Notes under the pieces: generated by a model | What the model was told of the DNA's origin: nothing | Seen by the model: only the letters and a program-made list of their open reading frames with translations | Databases searched by the model: none | Program-made: the position numbers and the translations under genes | Part shown: positions 16,990 to 25,159 of the stretch, in pieces | Numbering within the stretch: position 1 is the stretch's first letter | Layout of the letters: the number at the start of each line of letters is the position of its first letter | Origin: an uncultured Bryobacteraceae bacterium | GTDB taxonomy: Bacteria > Acidobacteriota > Terriglobia > Bryobacterales > Bryobacteraceae | DNA length: 64,000 bases | NCBI GenBank assembly: GCA_938003835.1 | Contig: CALKXJ010000002.1 | Location: 1 to 64,000, forward strand | Reading direction: 5' to 3'

Positions 16990-18039
16990 TCAGTCCAGCC
17001 ATCCTTCCGCGCGCAGCAGCTCCGCGTTCAGCACGGCGGCGCCGGCGGCGCCCCGCACGGTGTTGTGACCGAGCGCCAGGAACTTCCAGTGCAGCACCGG
17101 GCACTCGCGAAGCCGGCCCACGAACACCGCCATGCCGTGGAAGCGGTTCACGTCGCGGCGCGGCTGCGGCCGGTCCTCCTCTTCCATGTAGATGACCGGG
17201 CAAGGGGGAGCACTTGGAAGGTTTCGCTCCTGCGGCACGCCCCGGAAGCTCCGGAAGGCGCTGAGAATCGCCTCGCGCGACGGTTTCTCGTCGAATTCGA
17301 CGGCGATCGTCTCGGTGTGGCCGTCGAGCACCGGAACGCGGTTGCAGGACGCGCTGACCTTCATCGGATGGGGCACGAAGTTGCCGTCGATCAGCTCGCC
17401 CAGGATCTTCTGGGTCTCGCTTTCCATCTTCGGCTCTTCATTCCGAATGAAGGGGATGACGTTGGCGTTGGCGTCGTAGGCGGGATGCCCCGGATGGCCG
17501 GCGCCGGAGAGAGCCTGCATCGTCGTCACCATGACCTTGCGGATGCCGAACGGCTTGAGCGGCGCCAGGGCCATCGTCAGCACCACGGTCGAACAGTTCG
17601 GGTTCGTGATGATGCGCCCCTTCCAGCCGCGCGCCGCCTGCCGGTCGAGCACCTTCAGGTGGCCGGCATTGATCTCCGGCACCAGCAGCGGCACGTCCGG
17701 CTCCATGCGGTGATTGCGCGAGTTGGAGACGACGAAGTGGCCGGCCTCGGCGAAGGCCCGCTCGATCTCGGTGGCCACGGAGGCGTCCATGGCCGAGAAG
17801 ACCAGCTTGGGAGCGTTGCCCGGCTTGCACTCGTTCACCATCAGATCCGCCACGTTCGCGGGCATGACGCCGTCCAGGCGCCAGTAAGTGGCCTCCCGGT
17901 ACTTCTTGCCGGCCGAACGGTCGCTGGCGCCGAGCCAGGCGATCTCGAACCAGGGATGATCCTGAAGAAAGTTAATAAATTGCTGGCCCACCATGCCGGT
18001 GGCGCCCAAAATTCCCACTTCGATTTTATTCGATGACAT
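16990..18039 (-). CDS. asd: Aspartate-semialdehyde dehydrogenase Asd
   Basis: The 349-residue protein begins with a nucleotide-binding VGILGATGMVGQQF and carries the nucleophilic cysteine in ITNPNCSTVVL. ALSGAGHPGHPAYDANANVIP and the downstream His of VLDGHTETIAVEF complete the catalytic set. The spacing and the N-terminus resemble the archaeal/fungal-type subfamily more than the E. coli type. It converts aspartyl phosphate to aspartate semialdehyde with NADPH and so supplies DapA. It is followed directly by lysC and preceded by the M20 deacylase gene. Confidence 0.95.
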   Translation of the reverse strand: MSSNKIEVGILGATGMVGQQFINFLQDHPWFEIAWLGASDRSAGKKYREATYWRLDGVMPANVADLMVNECKPGNAPKLVFSAMDASVATEIERAFAEAGHFVVSNSRNHRMEPDVPLLVPEINAGHLKVLDRQAARGWKGRIITNPNCSTVVLTMALAPLKPFGIRKVMVTTMQALSGAGHPGHPAYDANANVIPFIRNEEPKMESETQKILGELIDGNFVPHPMKVSASCNRVPVLDGHTETIAVEFDEKPSREAILSAFRSFRGVPQERNLPSAPPCPVIYMEEEDRPQPRRDVNRFHGMAVFVGRLRECPVLHWKFLALGHNTVRGAAGAAVLNAELLRAEGWLD

Positions 18040-18048
18040 ACGTTGACC

Positions 18049-19062
18049 TTAACCTTGAGAGAGTAATCGTTTGACCATCGTCTTGTAAATTCCGACGGCC
18101 TCGACGAGCTCGCGCTTGGGCACGCGCTCCTCGGCGGTATGCGCCAGGTGAATCGAGCCGGGTCCGATGAGGAAGGGCCGGCCCCAGGCGTCCCCGAAGG
18201 CCGGAATGTCCGTGGTGTAGGCCACAACGGTGGTTTCAAAGCCGTCCAAAGCGGTGAGGCGCACGGCGGGAACGGCGAGCACCTCTTCGACCCGCACCCG
18301 CCCGGCGGCGGCACGCCGGACGAGCTCGCGGACCGGTTCGGCGTCGCTCACCAGGCGGATCATGACCTCCGCCTTGGCGAAGTCCGGGATGATGTTGGGC
18401 GCCCGGCCGCCGGCGATGGTGCCGATGTTCAGCGTGCTCGGTCCGAGCAGCTCATCGCGCGGCAGCCCGAGCCGCCGCAGCGCCTCGAGCACGTCGAGCA
18501 GCTTCTCGATGGCCGATTCGCCGAGCTCGGGATAGGCCGAGTGGGCCATGCGCCCCTCGGCATACAGCTCGTAGCGCAGCGCGCCTTTCGATCCCAGCGC
18601 CAGCTTGTTCTCGGTCGGCTCGCCGTTGATCAGGTAGCGCGAGCCGCGGCCGCACCGGGCCGCGTGGAAGGCCCCGACACTGTTGCGCTCCTCGCCGACG
18701 ACGAACAGCAGCGCGAAATCGCGAATGCCTTCTTCGAGCAACTCCTCGGCCGCCACCAGCATGGCGGCGAGCAGACCTTTGACGTCGCAGGCGCCGCGGC
18801 CCCAGATGAACTCCTCGTCCTCGCTGGAGGGGATGAAGGGCGGCACAGTGTCCTGGTGGGTCGACAAGGTCACCACAGGCCGCCCCCAGCAGGCGAAGAC
18901 ATTGAAGCGGTCCGGTTCGACCTCCCAGAGCTCGATTCCGCCTTCATAGCGCGCCGACAGCGGAGCCAGATACTCGCGCAGGTATTCGCCGATGCGCCGT
19001 TCGCTGCCGGTCGTCGACTCGATGTCGATGAGCCGGCGCGCCAGATCAAACAGTTTTCTCAT
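18049..19062 (-). CDS. dapE: M20-family deacylase, probable DapE (or ArgE/LysK-like)
   Basis: A 337-residue M20 metallopeptidase. The metal-binding residues are recognisable: His in STHQDTVPP, Asp in GRGACDVKG, the Glu pair in VVGEERNS, and a late His near HLAHTAEERV. A dimerisation insert spans roughly 160-270. Because it heads the asd-lysC-dapB operon in a genome with dapD, succinyl-diaminopimelate desuccinylase is the economical assignment. The protein is shorter than typical DapE (about 375) and also resembles acetylornithine/acetyl-lysine deacetylases, so the substrate is not certain. Confidence 0.75.
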   Translation of the reverse strand: MRKLFDLARRLIDIESTTGSERRIGEYLREYLAPLSARYEGGIELWEVEPDRFNVFACWGRPVVTLSTHQDTVPPFIPSSEDEEFIWGRGACDVKGLLAAMLVAAEELLEEGIRDFALLFVVGEERNSVGAFHAARCGRGSRYLINGEPTENKLALGSKGALRYELYAEGRMAHSAYPELGESAIEKLLDVLEALRRLGLPRDELLGPSTLNIGTIAGGRAPNIIPDFAKAEVMIRLVSDAEPVRELVRRAAAGRVRVEEVLAVPAVRLTALDGFETTVVAYTTDIPAFGDAWGRPFLIGPGSIHLAHTAEERVPKRELVEAVGIYKTMVKRLLSQG

Positions 19063-19347
19063 GCTTGCCCGAACCGGCCGGGAGCGGGAAGAGGAAGATG
19101 CACGGAAGGCGATGCTTCGTTCCTCGATAGCGCTCCATCCGTTGACCGGATGACAGTGGGCAGGTATTAGCCTGGCCCCCCAACCGCAACGGGCGGCGCC
19201 TGCCCGCAGCAGTTTCGGCGGGAATTTTCCCCCTTTCGGCCGGCCTCGGAGGCGCCCCGAACAGCGACCGGCGTACTCTTGGGTCCCGCGCCTCTACCGG
19301 GATTTTTCACAATAACGAACCCCGGAGGCGGACGTCAAATCGAAGCC
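19063..19347. other. Intergenic region between dapE-like and P1 peptidase genes
   Basis: A 285-bp gap between two minus-strand genes. It contains a GC-rich imperfect stem (19289-19301 with 19321-19330) without a U-tract. I see no ORF with coding support and no RNA gene. The promoter of the lysine operon must lie here, but I cannot point to convincing boxes. Confidence 0.4.
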
Positions 19348-20310
19348 TCAGCCTGCTAGCCCCGGCAGGCCGCCGAGAGAGGGCGCTTTCCGGGCAGCGC
19401 GCACAATGGCGCGGGCGACCACGTCGGCGGCGGCCACGCCCAGGGTGTTCAGGTCTGCCTCCGCCTCGCCCAGCGATAAGGCGATGACCAGGTCGCCGTC
19501 GAGCGTCGTCCAGGCCGGGCTGAGCGCGCGCGCCAGGCCGATCGAGGCCAGTTGCGCGAGCTTGGTCGCCTCCACTTTCGTGAGCCGGGCATTGGTCGCC
19601 ACGACGGCGAGTGTGGTGTTCTGCGCGAAACCGGCCGGCGGCGCCACACCCTCGAGCATCCGGCGGGCGGTGTCGGCCAGCTCCAGGCTGTCGGGCGAGC
19701 GCCGAGCGCCGGCTACGAGCCGCCCGGTCTCCGGATCGCGAATGTCGCCGAAGGGATTGGCGGCCACCAGCGCCGCTACGCGGACGCCGGCGTGCCTGCC
19801 CTCGAGCTCGAGCGAGTAGGAGCCGATGCCCGTCTTCATGGCCTGGCTCATGCCGTAGAGTTTCCCCGCCGTGGCGCCGGTGCCCGCCCCCACGGCCCCC
19901 TCGATCACCGGCTCGTCGGTGGCGGCGGCGGCCGCCGCCTCGCCCATCTCGCGCGTGGGCCGCACGCTGGCCTTGCCGATGCCCAGATCGTAGAGGATCG
20001 CCGCCGGCACCAGGGGCACGCGCCCGGCGCGGGTGGGGAAGCCGACGCCTTTCTGCTCGAGGAACCGGCGCACGCCGCTTGCCGCCTCCAGACCGAAGGC
20101 GCTGCCGCCAGCCAGAGTGACGGCGTGGATCCGGCCGGTCAGGTGCAGGGGAGAGAGCACGTCGAACTCCTCGGTTCCGGTGGCCGAGCCGCGGATGTCG
20201 CAGCCGGCCACGGCGCCGGCTTCGCACAGCACGACCGTGCAGCCGGTCAGGGCCTCGTAGTCGGAGACGTGTCCCACGCGGATGCCCGCGATGTCGGTCA
20301 GGCCTTTCAT
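19348..20310 (-). CDS. P1-family (DmpA-type) N-terminal-nucleophile aminopeptidase
   Basis: Starting at 20310 (MKGLTDIAGIRVGHV) gives 320 residues; the upstream open codons carry no conserved sequence. The protein has GCTVVLCEAGAVAGCDIRGSATGT, GGSAFGLEAASGVRRFLE and the self-cleavage region QNTTLAVVATNARL, where the second Thr is the expected new N-terminal nucleophile. Family members (DmpA, BapA) are autoprocessed and remove D- or L-amino acids, including beta-peptides. Substrate unknown. A TG-C-TACCAT element at 20318-20326 lies immediately upstream, suggesting a leaderless transcript. Confidence 0.85.
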   Translation of the reverse strand: MKGLTDIAGIRVGHVSDYEALTGCTVVLCEAGAVAGCDIRGSATGTEEFDVLSPLHLTGRIHAVTLAGGSAFGLEAASGVRRFLEQKGVGFPTRAGRVPLVPAAILYDLGIGKASVRPTREMGEAAAAAATDEPVIEGAVGAGTGATAGKLYGMSQAMKTGIGSYSLELEGRHAGVRVAALVAANPFGDIRDPETGRLVAGARRSPDSLELADTARRMLEGVAPPAGFAQNTTLAVVATNARLTKVEATKLAQLASIGLARALSPAWTTLDGDLVIALSLGEAEADLNTLGVAAADVVARAIVRAARKAPSLGGLPGLAG

Positions 20311-20350
20311 CGCAGGTATGGTAGCATCGAGGTGACGAGGCATCACGGTC

Positions 20351-21109
20351 TTGCTCGATCTGCTGAAGCCGCCCATCCTCGCCTTTCAAGAGTTTTTTCT
20401 CCTTACCGGGCGGACCTTCCGGAACCTGTTCCGCAAGCCCCATTACGTCGACGACATCACCATTCAGATGGATATCATCGGCGTGGGCAGCCTGCCGATC
20501 GTGATGCTGACGGGCTTCTTCGCCGGCGCAGTGATGGCGCTTCAGATGTCGCGGGCGCTCAACCAGTACGGCGCCACCGATCAGGTCGGGCAGATCGTTT
20601 CGATCACTCTGGCGCGTGAGATGGGGCCGGTGCTGACGGCGCTGCTCGTGGCCGGGCGCAATGCCAGCGGCATGGCCAGCGAGCTCGGCTCGATGAAGGT
20701 CACCGAGCAGATCGACGCCATGCGCGCCCTAGGAACCGATCCGGTGCAAAAGCTGGTCAAGCCGCGGCTGGTGGCCACGGCGATCGTGCTGCCGCTGCTC
20801 ACCATCATTGCCGACTTCGTGGGCATGTTCGGCGGCTGGGTGGTGGCCTGCCCGATGCTGAACCTCACCACCTCGTCGCAGTACTGGAGCATGGCCTGGC
20901 GCTCGCTCGAGTACAACGACATCGCCCAGGGGCTGATAAAACCTTTCGTCTTCGCCATCGTCATCGCGCTGGTGGGCTGCTTCTACGGCCTGCGCACCAC
21001 CGGAGGCACACAGGGCGTGGGCCTGGCCACGACCAAGGCGGTGGTGGTGGCCTCCGTCTGGGTGTTCGTGCTGACCTTCTTCATCGGGAAGTTCTTCGTG
21101 AGTCTGTGA
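20351..21109 (+). CDS. mlaE: MlaE-family ABC permease (lipid transport)
   Basis: A 252-residue membrane protein with about five or six hydrophobic segments and the family signatures MTGFFAGAVMALQMS, LAREMGPVLTALLVAGR and ASELGSMKVTEQIDAMRALGTDP. The TTG start at 20351 is forced, because an in-frame stop lies at 20333; GAGG at 20337-20340 supports it. MlaE permeases move phospholipids between inner and outer membranes together with MlaF and MlaD, whose genes follow at once. Direction (import or export) is not resolved by sequence. MlaB and MlaC are absent from this locus. Confidence 0.93.
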   Translation: MLDLLKPPILAFQEFFLLTGRTFRNLFRKPHYVDDITIQMDIIGVGSLPIVMLTGFFAGAVMALQMSRALNQYGATDQVGQIVSITLAREMGPVLTALLVAGRNASGMASELGSMKVTEQIDAMRALGTDPVQKLVKPRLVATAIVLPLLTIIADFVGMFGGWVVACPMLNLTTSSQYWSMAWRSLEYNDIAQGLIKPFVFAIVIALVGCFYGLRTTGGTQGVGLATTKAVVVASVWVFVLTFFIGKFFVSL

Positions 21110-21116
21110 TCGCGAA

Positions 21117-21947
21117 ATGACGGGCGATCGCGGCGAACCGATCCTCCGCTTCGAGCACGTCAGTCTGTTCTTCGACGAGCAGCCGGCGCTCGACGACGTC
21201 TCGTTTGCTTTGTTCCCCGGCGCATCCTGCGTGATCCTGGGCGCGGCCGGCAGCGGCAAGACGGTGCTGCTCAAGACGGCCATCGGCCTCGTCAAGCCGG
21301 ACCGGGGCCATGTGTGGCTGTTCGGCCGCGACATCACGGCGATACCGGAAAGCGAGCTGGTGGACCTGCGCAGCCGCGTGGGCATTCTTTTTCAGGAGGG
21401 CGGCCTGTTCGATTCGCTCACCATCGAGGAAAATGTCGCCTATCCTTTGCTGAACCAGCGGGCCTTGCGCTGCCCGCGCGATCAGGTGCGGGCCCGGGTG
21501 GAGGCCGCCCTCGCGCGCGTGGAGCTCGAGCATACACTCGAGAAGTACCCGAGCGAGCTCTCCGGAGGCATGCGCCGCCGCGTCGGCATCGCCCGCGCCA
21601 ACGTCACCGAGCCGCCGCTGGTGCTCTACGATTCGCCGACGGCGGGCCTGGATCCGATCACCGCCCACACGATCATGACCCTGATCCTGAAGGAGCGCGA
21701 CACCAAGAACACCACCACGGTGATCGTCACCCATCGCTACCAGGACGGGCATCTGCTAGCGAATTTCCGCTACAACCCGGCGACGAACCGGATCGAGCCG
21801 CTCGCGCACGACGGGCGTCACGCCGCCTCCGACACGAAGTTCCTGGTGATGCGCGAGGGCCGGCTGGTGTTCGAGGGGTCGCAGGCGGAACTGGAGGCTT
21901 CGGCCGATCCGTACGTCCAAAAGTTCGTCAAACCTCTGAGAAACTAA
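21117..21947 (+). CDS. mlaF: MlaF-family ABC ATPase
   Basis: The 276-residue ATPase has a Walker A LGAAGSGKT, Q-loop in ILFQEGGLFDSLT, signature LSGGMRRRV and Walker B VLYDSPTAGLDP. FQEGGLFDSLT and the SGGMRRR signature are typical of the MlaF/Ttg2A subfamily that energises MCE transporters. The C-terminal tail (about 215-276) is longer than in E. coli. It lies 7 nt downstream of mlaE and 13 nt upstream of mlaD, forming a three-gene operon. Confidence 0.93.
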   Translation: MTGDRGEPILRFEHVSLFFDEQPALDDVSFALFPGASCVILGAAGSGKTVLLKTAIGLVKPDRGHVWLFGRDITAIPESELVDLRSRVGILFQEGGLFDSLTIEENVAYPLLNQRALRCPRDQVRARVEAALARVELEHTLEKYPSELSGGMRRRVGIARANVTEPPLVLYDSPTAGLDPITAHTIMTLILKERDTKNTTTVIVTHRYQDGHLLANFRYNPATNRIEPLAHDGRHAASDTKFLVMREGRLVFEGSQAELEASADPYVQKFVKPLRN

Positions 21948-21960
21948 AAGGAAGAGAGAA

Positions 21961-23034
21961 ATGCCATCAGCCAAAAGAGTTCGATGGGCCCAGCTCAAGG
22001 TGGGCATCATGGCGGCCGTCGCCCTGTTGCTGCTGGCGATTCTGGTCTTCCTGCTCACCGGCGAACGGCGCTTCTTCGCCGAACGGGTCAAGATCTACAC
22101 CTATCTCGACGATTCCTACGCCATTACGCCGGGATCTCCGGTGCGGCTGAACGGGATCCTCATCGGCGAGATCCGCAGCGTCACGTTATCCGGTGAGGCC
22201 GATCCCAACCGGGTGGTCCGGGTCGAGATGGAGGTGGACCGGGAGACGCTGCGCGGCATCCCCACGGATTCGATCGCCACCGTGGCGGCGCTCAACGTGC
22301 TCGGCGCCAAGTACATCAACATCAAGCGCGGGCGCGCGCAGGCGACGGTGGAGCCGGGCGGCGAAATCGCCAGCCTGGACACGCGGGGCTTCGAGGAAGT
22401 GGTGGCCTCGGGCTACGAGGTGATGACGGCGGTTCGGGGGCTGGTCAAGCGCGCTTCGGATATCATCGAGGACGTCGAAGCCGGCAAGGGCAGCATCGGC
22501 AAGCTGCTCACCGACGAGTCGCTGTACAACAATCTGAACGGCACCGTCGCCGAGGCGCGCAAGATCACCGAGGCACTGAACCGCGGCGAAGGCACCATCG
22601 GAAAGCTCCTCTATGACGAAGGCGTCTATAACGACGTGCGCGCCACGGTGGCGCGTGTCGACCGGCTGATCGAAGAGATCGAAGGCGGGCAGGGCACGGC
22701 CGGCAAGTTCCTGAAAGATCCGGCGGTCTACGACGAGCTGCGCTCCACCATCGGCGAGGCGCGCAAGCTGATTGCCGGTTTGAACGAGGGCAGGGGCACC
22801 GCGGGCAAGCTGCTCAAGGACGAGGAGCTTCACCGGCAGATCGCCCGCGTGGTCGAGCGCCTGGACCAGACGCTCGAGAAGGTAAACACGGGCGAAGGCA
22901 CGCTCGGCCAGTTGCTGGTGAATCCGCAACTGTACGAATCGCTCAACGGCACCACCCGGGAGATGCACGAGCTGATGAAGGACTTCCGGGCCAATCCCAA
23001 GAAGTTCCTGCGCATCAAGCTGGCGCTGTTCTAA
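21961..23034 (+). CDS. mlaD: MlaD/MCE-domain protein with 34-residue C-terminal repeats
   Basis: The 357-residue protein has one N-terminal transmembrane helix (about 14-33) and an MCE domain (about 42-125: YLDDSYAITPGSPVRLNGILIGEI ... LGAKYINIKRG). The C-terminal half then contains five copies of a motif G-x-G-T-x-G-K-L-L beginning at residues 175, 209, 243, 277 and 311, an exact 34-residue period. MCE domains form hexameric rings; the repeats may build the helical barrel that spans the periplasm. AAAGGAAGAG precedes the ATG. Solid assignment; the exact lipid substrate is unknown. Confidence 0.92.
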   Translation: MPSAKRVRWAQLKVGIMAAVALLLLAILVFLLTGERRFFAERVKIYTYLDDSYAITPGSPVRLNGILIGEIRSVTLSGEADPNRVVRVEMEVDRETLRGIPTDSIATVAALNVLGAKYINIKRGRAQATVEPGGEIASLDTRGFEEVVASGYEVMTAVRGLVKRASDIIEDVEAGKGSIGKLLTDESLYNNLNGTVAEARKITEALNRGEGTIGKLLYDEGVYNDVRATVARVDRLIEEIEGGQGTAGKFLKDPAVYDELRSTIGEARKLIAGLNEGRGTAGKLLKDEELHRQIARVVERLDQTLEKVNTGEGTLGQLLVNPQLYESLNGTTREMHELMKDFRANPKKFLRIKLALF

Positions 23035-23066
23035 GCGCCGCGCGGGGTGAAGTATAAGATGGTTCC

Positions 23067-24356
23067 ATGCAGCGGAGGACCTTTCTGTTCACGGCCGCCT
23101 CGGCGCGTCGGGTCGCGGGCGCCGGCGAGCGCGTCGTGGTCGGCCTCATCGGCTGCGGAGGACGGGGCATGTACGTGGCGCGTCACATGCGCGACTCCGG
23201 CGGCGCCCTCTTCGGCGCGGTCTGTGACGTCTACGAGCCGAACCGCACCAAGGCGCGCGAGTGGGCCGGGGCGCAAGCGCGGGCCTATGGCGATTTCCGC
23301 CACCTGCTCGAGCAGAAAGATCTGGACGCGGTTCTCGTAGCCACCCCCGACCACTGGCACGCCATCCCGACAATTCTGGCCTGCGAGGCAGGCAAGCATG
23401 TCTATGTGGAGAAGCCGCTGGCGCACAACATCCGCGAGGGGCGCGCCATGGTCGAGGCGGCGCGGCGCACCGGCCGGATCGTCCAGACGGGCACGCAGCA
23501 ACGCTCGGCGCCGCATTTTGCCGAGCTCGCCGAAATCGTTCAGAGCGGCGCGCTCGGCCAAGTCCATTTCGTCCGGGTCTGGAACTACTTCAACACCTAT
23601 CCGGACGGGATCGGCCGGGAGCCGGATTCCGAGCCGCCGCCGGGCCTGGACTGGGACTTCTACCTCGGGCCGGCGCCGTGGGTCCCCTTCAACCGGAAGC
23701 GCTTTCTCGGCACCTACCGGTTCTTCTGGGACTATGCCGGCGGGTACATCACTGACTTCGGTACCCACCGTTTCGATACGGTCCACCAGATCATGGGCCG
23801 GGACGCGCCGGTGACGGTGGCGGCGGCCGGAGGGCGCTTCGCGCTGGCCGATGCCGGAGAGATGCCGGACGTCTTGCAGGTCACGTACGAATACCCCGGA
23901 TTCATCCTCTCCTATGAGACGTGCAGCCTGAATGCGCACGGCATGGGCGGCAGGACGCCAGGGATGGAATATTATCGCGCTCGCGGGCCTTACGACCAGC
24001 CGCACGGGATGGCCTTCTATGGGACCAACGGCACGATCTTCGCCGAGCGCATCGGCTACGAAATCTTTCCCGAGGATGATCGCATCGCCGCGCGGCGCAA
24101 GAACGTCCCCGATGCCACGCCGCAGCACGCCCGGAACTTCATCGACGCCATCCGGGGCCTGGCGAAGCCCGCCGCGCCCGTCGAGGCCGGTCACCGGGCC
24201 ACCACGGTGGGCCACTTGGGCAACATCGCGTATCTAACGGGGCGCAAGCTCGTCTGGAACGCGCAGAAGGAAGAGTGCGACGGCGACGCCGAAGCCAACC
24301 GCCTGCTCGGGCGCAAGGCGCGAAAACCTTGGGATCTCGTAGGATGGGAGCGATGA
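23067..24356 (+). CDS. Gfo/Idh/MocA-family NAD(P)-dependent oxidoreductase
   Basis: A 429-residue oxidoreductase. The N-terminus (QRRTFLFTA) resembles the start of a Tat signal, but a charged ARRVAG segment interrupts the hydrophobic part, so secretion is doubtful. The Rossmann fold has GLIGCGGRGMYVA, then ATPDHWHA and the catalytic-lysine EKP motif in VYVEKPLAHN; GGYITDFGTHRFDTVH follows in the C-terminal domain. Such enzymes oxidise or epimerise sugars or inositols. TATAAG at 23053-23058 is 8 nt before the ATG, so the transcript may be leaderless. It overlaps the HAD phosphatase start by 4 nt, placing it at the head of the sugar operon. Confidence 0.88.
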   Translation: MQRRTFLFTAASARRVAGAGERVVVGLIGCGGRGMYVARHMRDSGGALFGAVCDVYEPNRTKAREWAGAQARAYGDFRHLLEQKDLDAVLVATPDHWHAIPTILACEAGKHVYVEKPLAHNIREGRAMVEAARRTGRIVQTGTQQRSAPHFAELAEIVQSGALGQVHFVRVWNYFNTYPDGIGREPDSEPPPGLDWDFYLGPAPWVPFNRKRFLGTYRFFWDYAGGYITDFGTHRFDTVHQIMGRDAPVTVAAAGGRFALADAGEMPDVLQVTYEYPGFILSYETCSLNAHGMGGRTPGMEYYRARGPYDQPHGMAFYGTNGTIFAERIGYEIFPEDDRIAARRKNVPDATPQHARNFIDAIRGLAKPAAPVEAGHRATTVGHLGNIAYLTGRKLVWNAQKEECDGDAEANRLLGRKARKPWDLVGWER

Positions 24357-25159
24357 TCGAATGTTTACGGCCCGGTGTGTCGGCCGAGCGCGCGCGGGTG
24401 GTTCTCTTTGACTTCGACGGCACGCTCTCGCTCATCCGCTCCGGATGGGTCGAGGTGATGGTGCCGATGATGGTGGAGATTCTGGCCGACCTCAAGACCG
24501 GGGAAAGCGAAGCCGAATTGCGCGCCGTGGTCGAGGAGTACGTGGGGCGCCTCACCGGCAAGCAGACCATTTACCAGATGATCGCCCTGGCCGAGGAGGT
24601 GCGCAAACGCGGCGGCACGCCGAAGGATCCGCTCGAGTACAAGCACCAGTACCTCGCCCTGCTCTGGGAGCGGATCAAGGACCGCGTGGCCGAGCTCGAG
24701 CGGGGCGAGGCGCCGCCGGAAAAATATCTCGTCCCCGGCTCGATTGAGCTGCTCGAAAGCCTGAAGGAGCGCGGCCTGAAGATGTACCTGGCGAGCGGCA
24801 CGGATCAGGTCTACATGCGGCGCGAGGCGGAGCTTCTGGGGCTGACGCGGTACTTCGACGGGGGCGTCTACGGGGCGCTCGACGATTACAAGAGCTTCTC
24901 CAAGGCCATCCTGATCCAGCGCATCATCTCGACCGCCGAGGCGCGCGGCGAGGAGCTGCTCGGCTTTGGCGACGGTTATGTCGAGATCGAAAACGTCAAG
25001 CAGGTGGGCGGCGTCGCCGTCGGCGTAGCTACCGACGAGCCTGAGTGCCGGCAGATCAATGAATGGAAACGGCGCCGCCTGGCCGGCGTGGGTGCGGATC
25101 TGATTATCCCGAACTATCTGGAACGCGACGAACTGTTGCGCCTGCTGTTTCCGCGGTGA
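24353..25159 (+). CDS. HAD-superfamily phosphatase
   Basis: The ATG at 24353 overlaps the preceding stop (ATGA), giving 268 residues. HAD motif I is FDFDGT (nucleophile Asp20, acid Asp22), motif II is YLASGTD, motif III Lys lies in DDYKSFSKA and motif IV is GFGDGYVEIE. An alpha-helical cap covers about 40-130. It should remove phosphate from a small sugar phosphate or similar molecule. It is not of the GmhB subfamily found in known heptose pathways, but sits in an operon with GmhA-like and HldE1-like proteins. Substrate is inferred only from neighbours. Confidence 0.82.
   Translation: MIECLRPGVSAERARVVLFDFDGTLSLIRSGWVEVMVPMMVEILADLKTGESEAELRAVVEEYVGRLTGKQTIYQMIALAEEVRKRGGTPKDPLEYKHQYLALLWERIKDRVAELERGEAPPEKYLVPGSIELLESLKERGLKMYLASGTDQVYMRREAELLGLTRYFDGGVYGALDDYKSFSKAILIQRIISTAEARGEELLGFGDGYVEIENVKQVGGVAVGVATDEPECRQINEWKRRRLAGVGADLIIPNYLERDELLRLLFPR

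Noticed and set aside
19289-19330. Stem-loop between the P1 peptidase and the dapE-like gene as an intrinsic terminator
   Set aside because: The stem is interrupted, the loop is about 19 nt, and there is no U-tract after it in the direction of transcription.
24344-24353. Earlier ATG for the HAD phosphatase at 24344
   Set aside because: The ATG at 24353 forms an ATGA overlap with the preceding stop, as seen repeatedly in this operon, and leaves AGGA at a usable distance.
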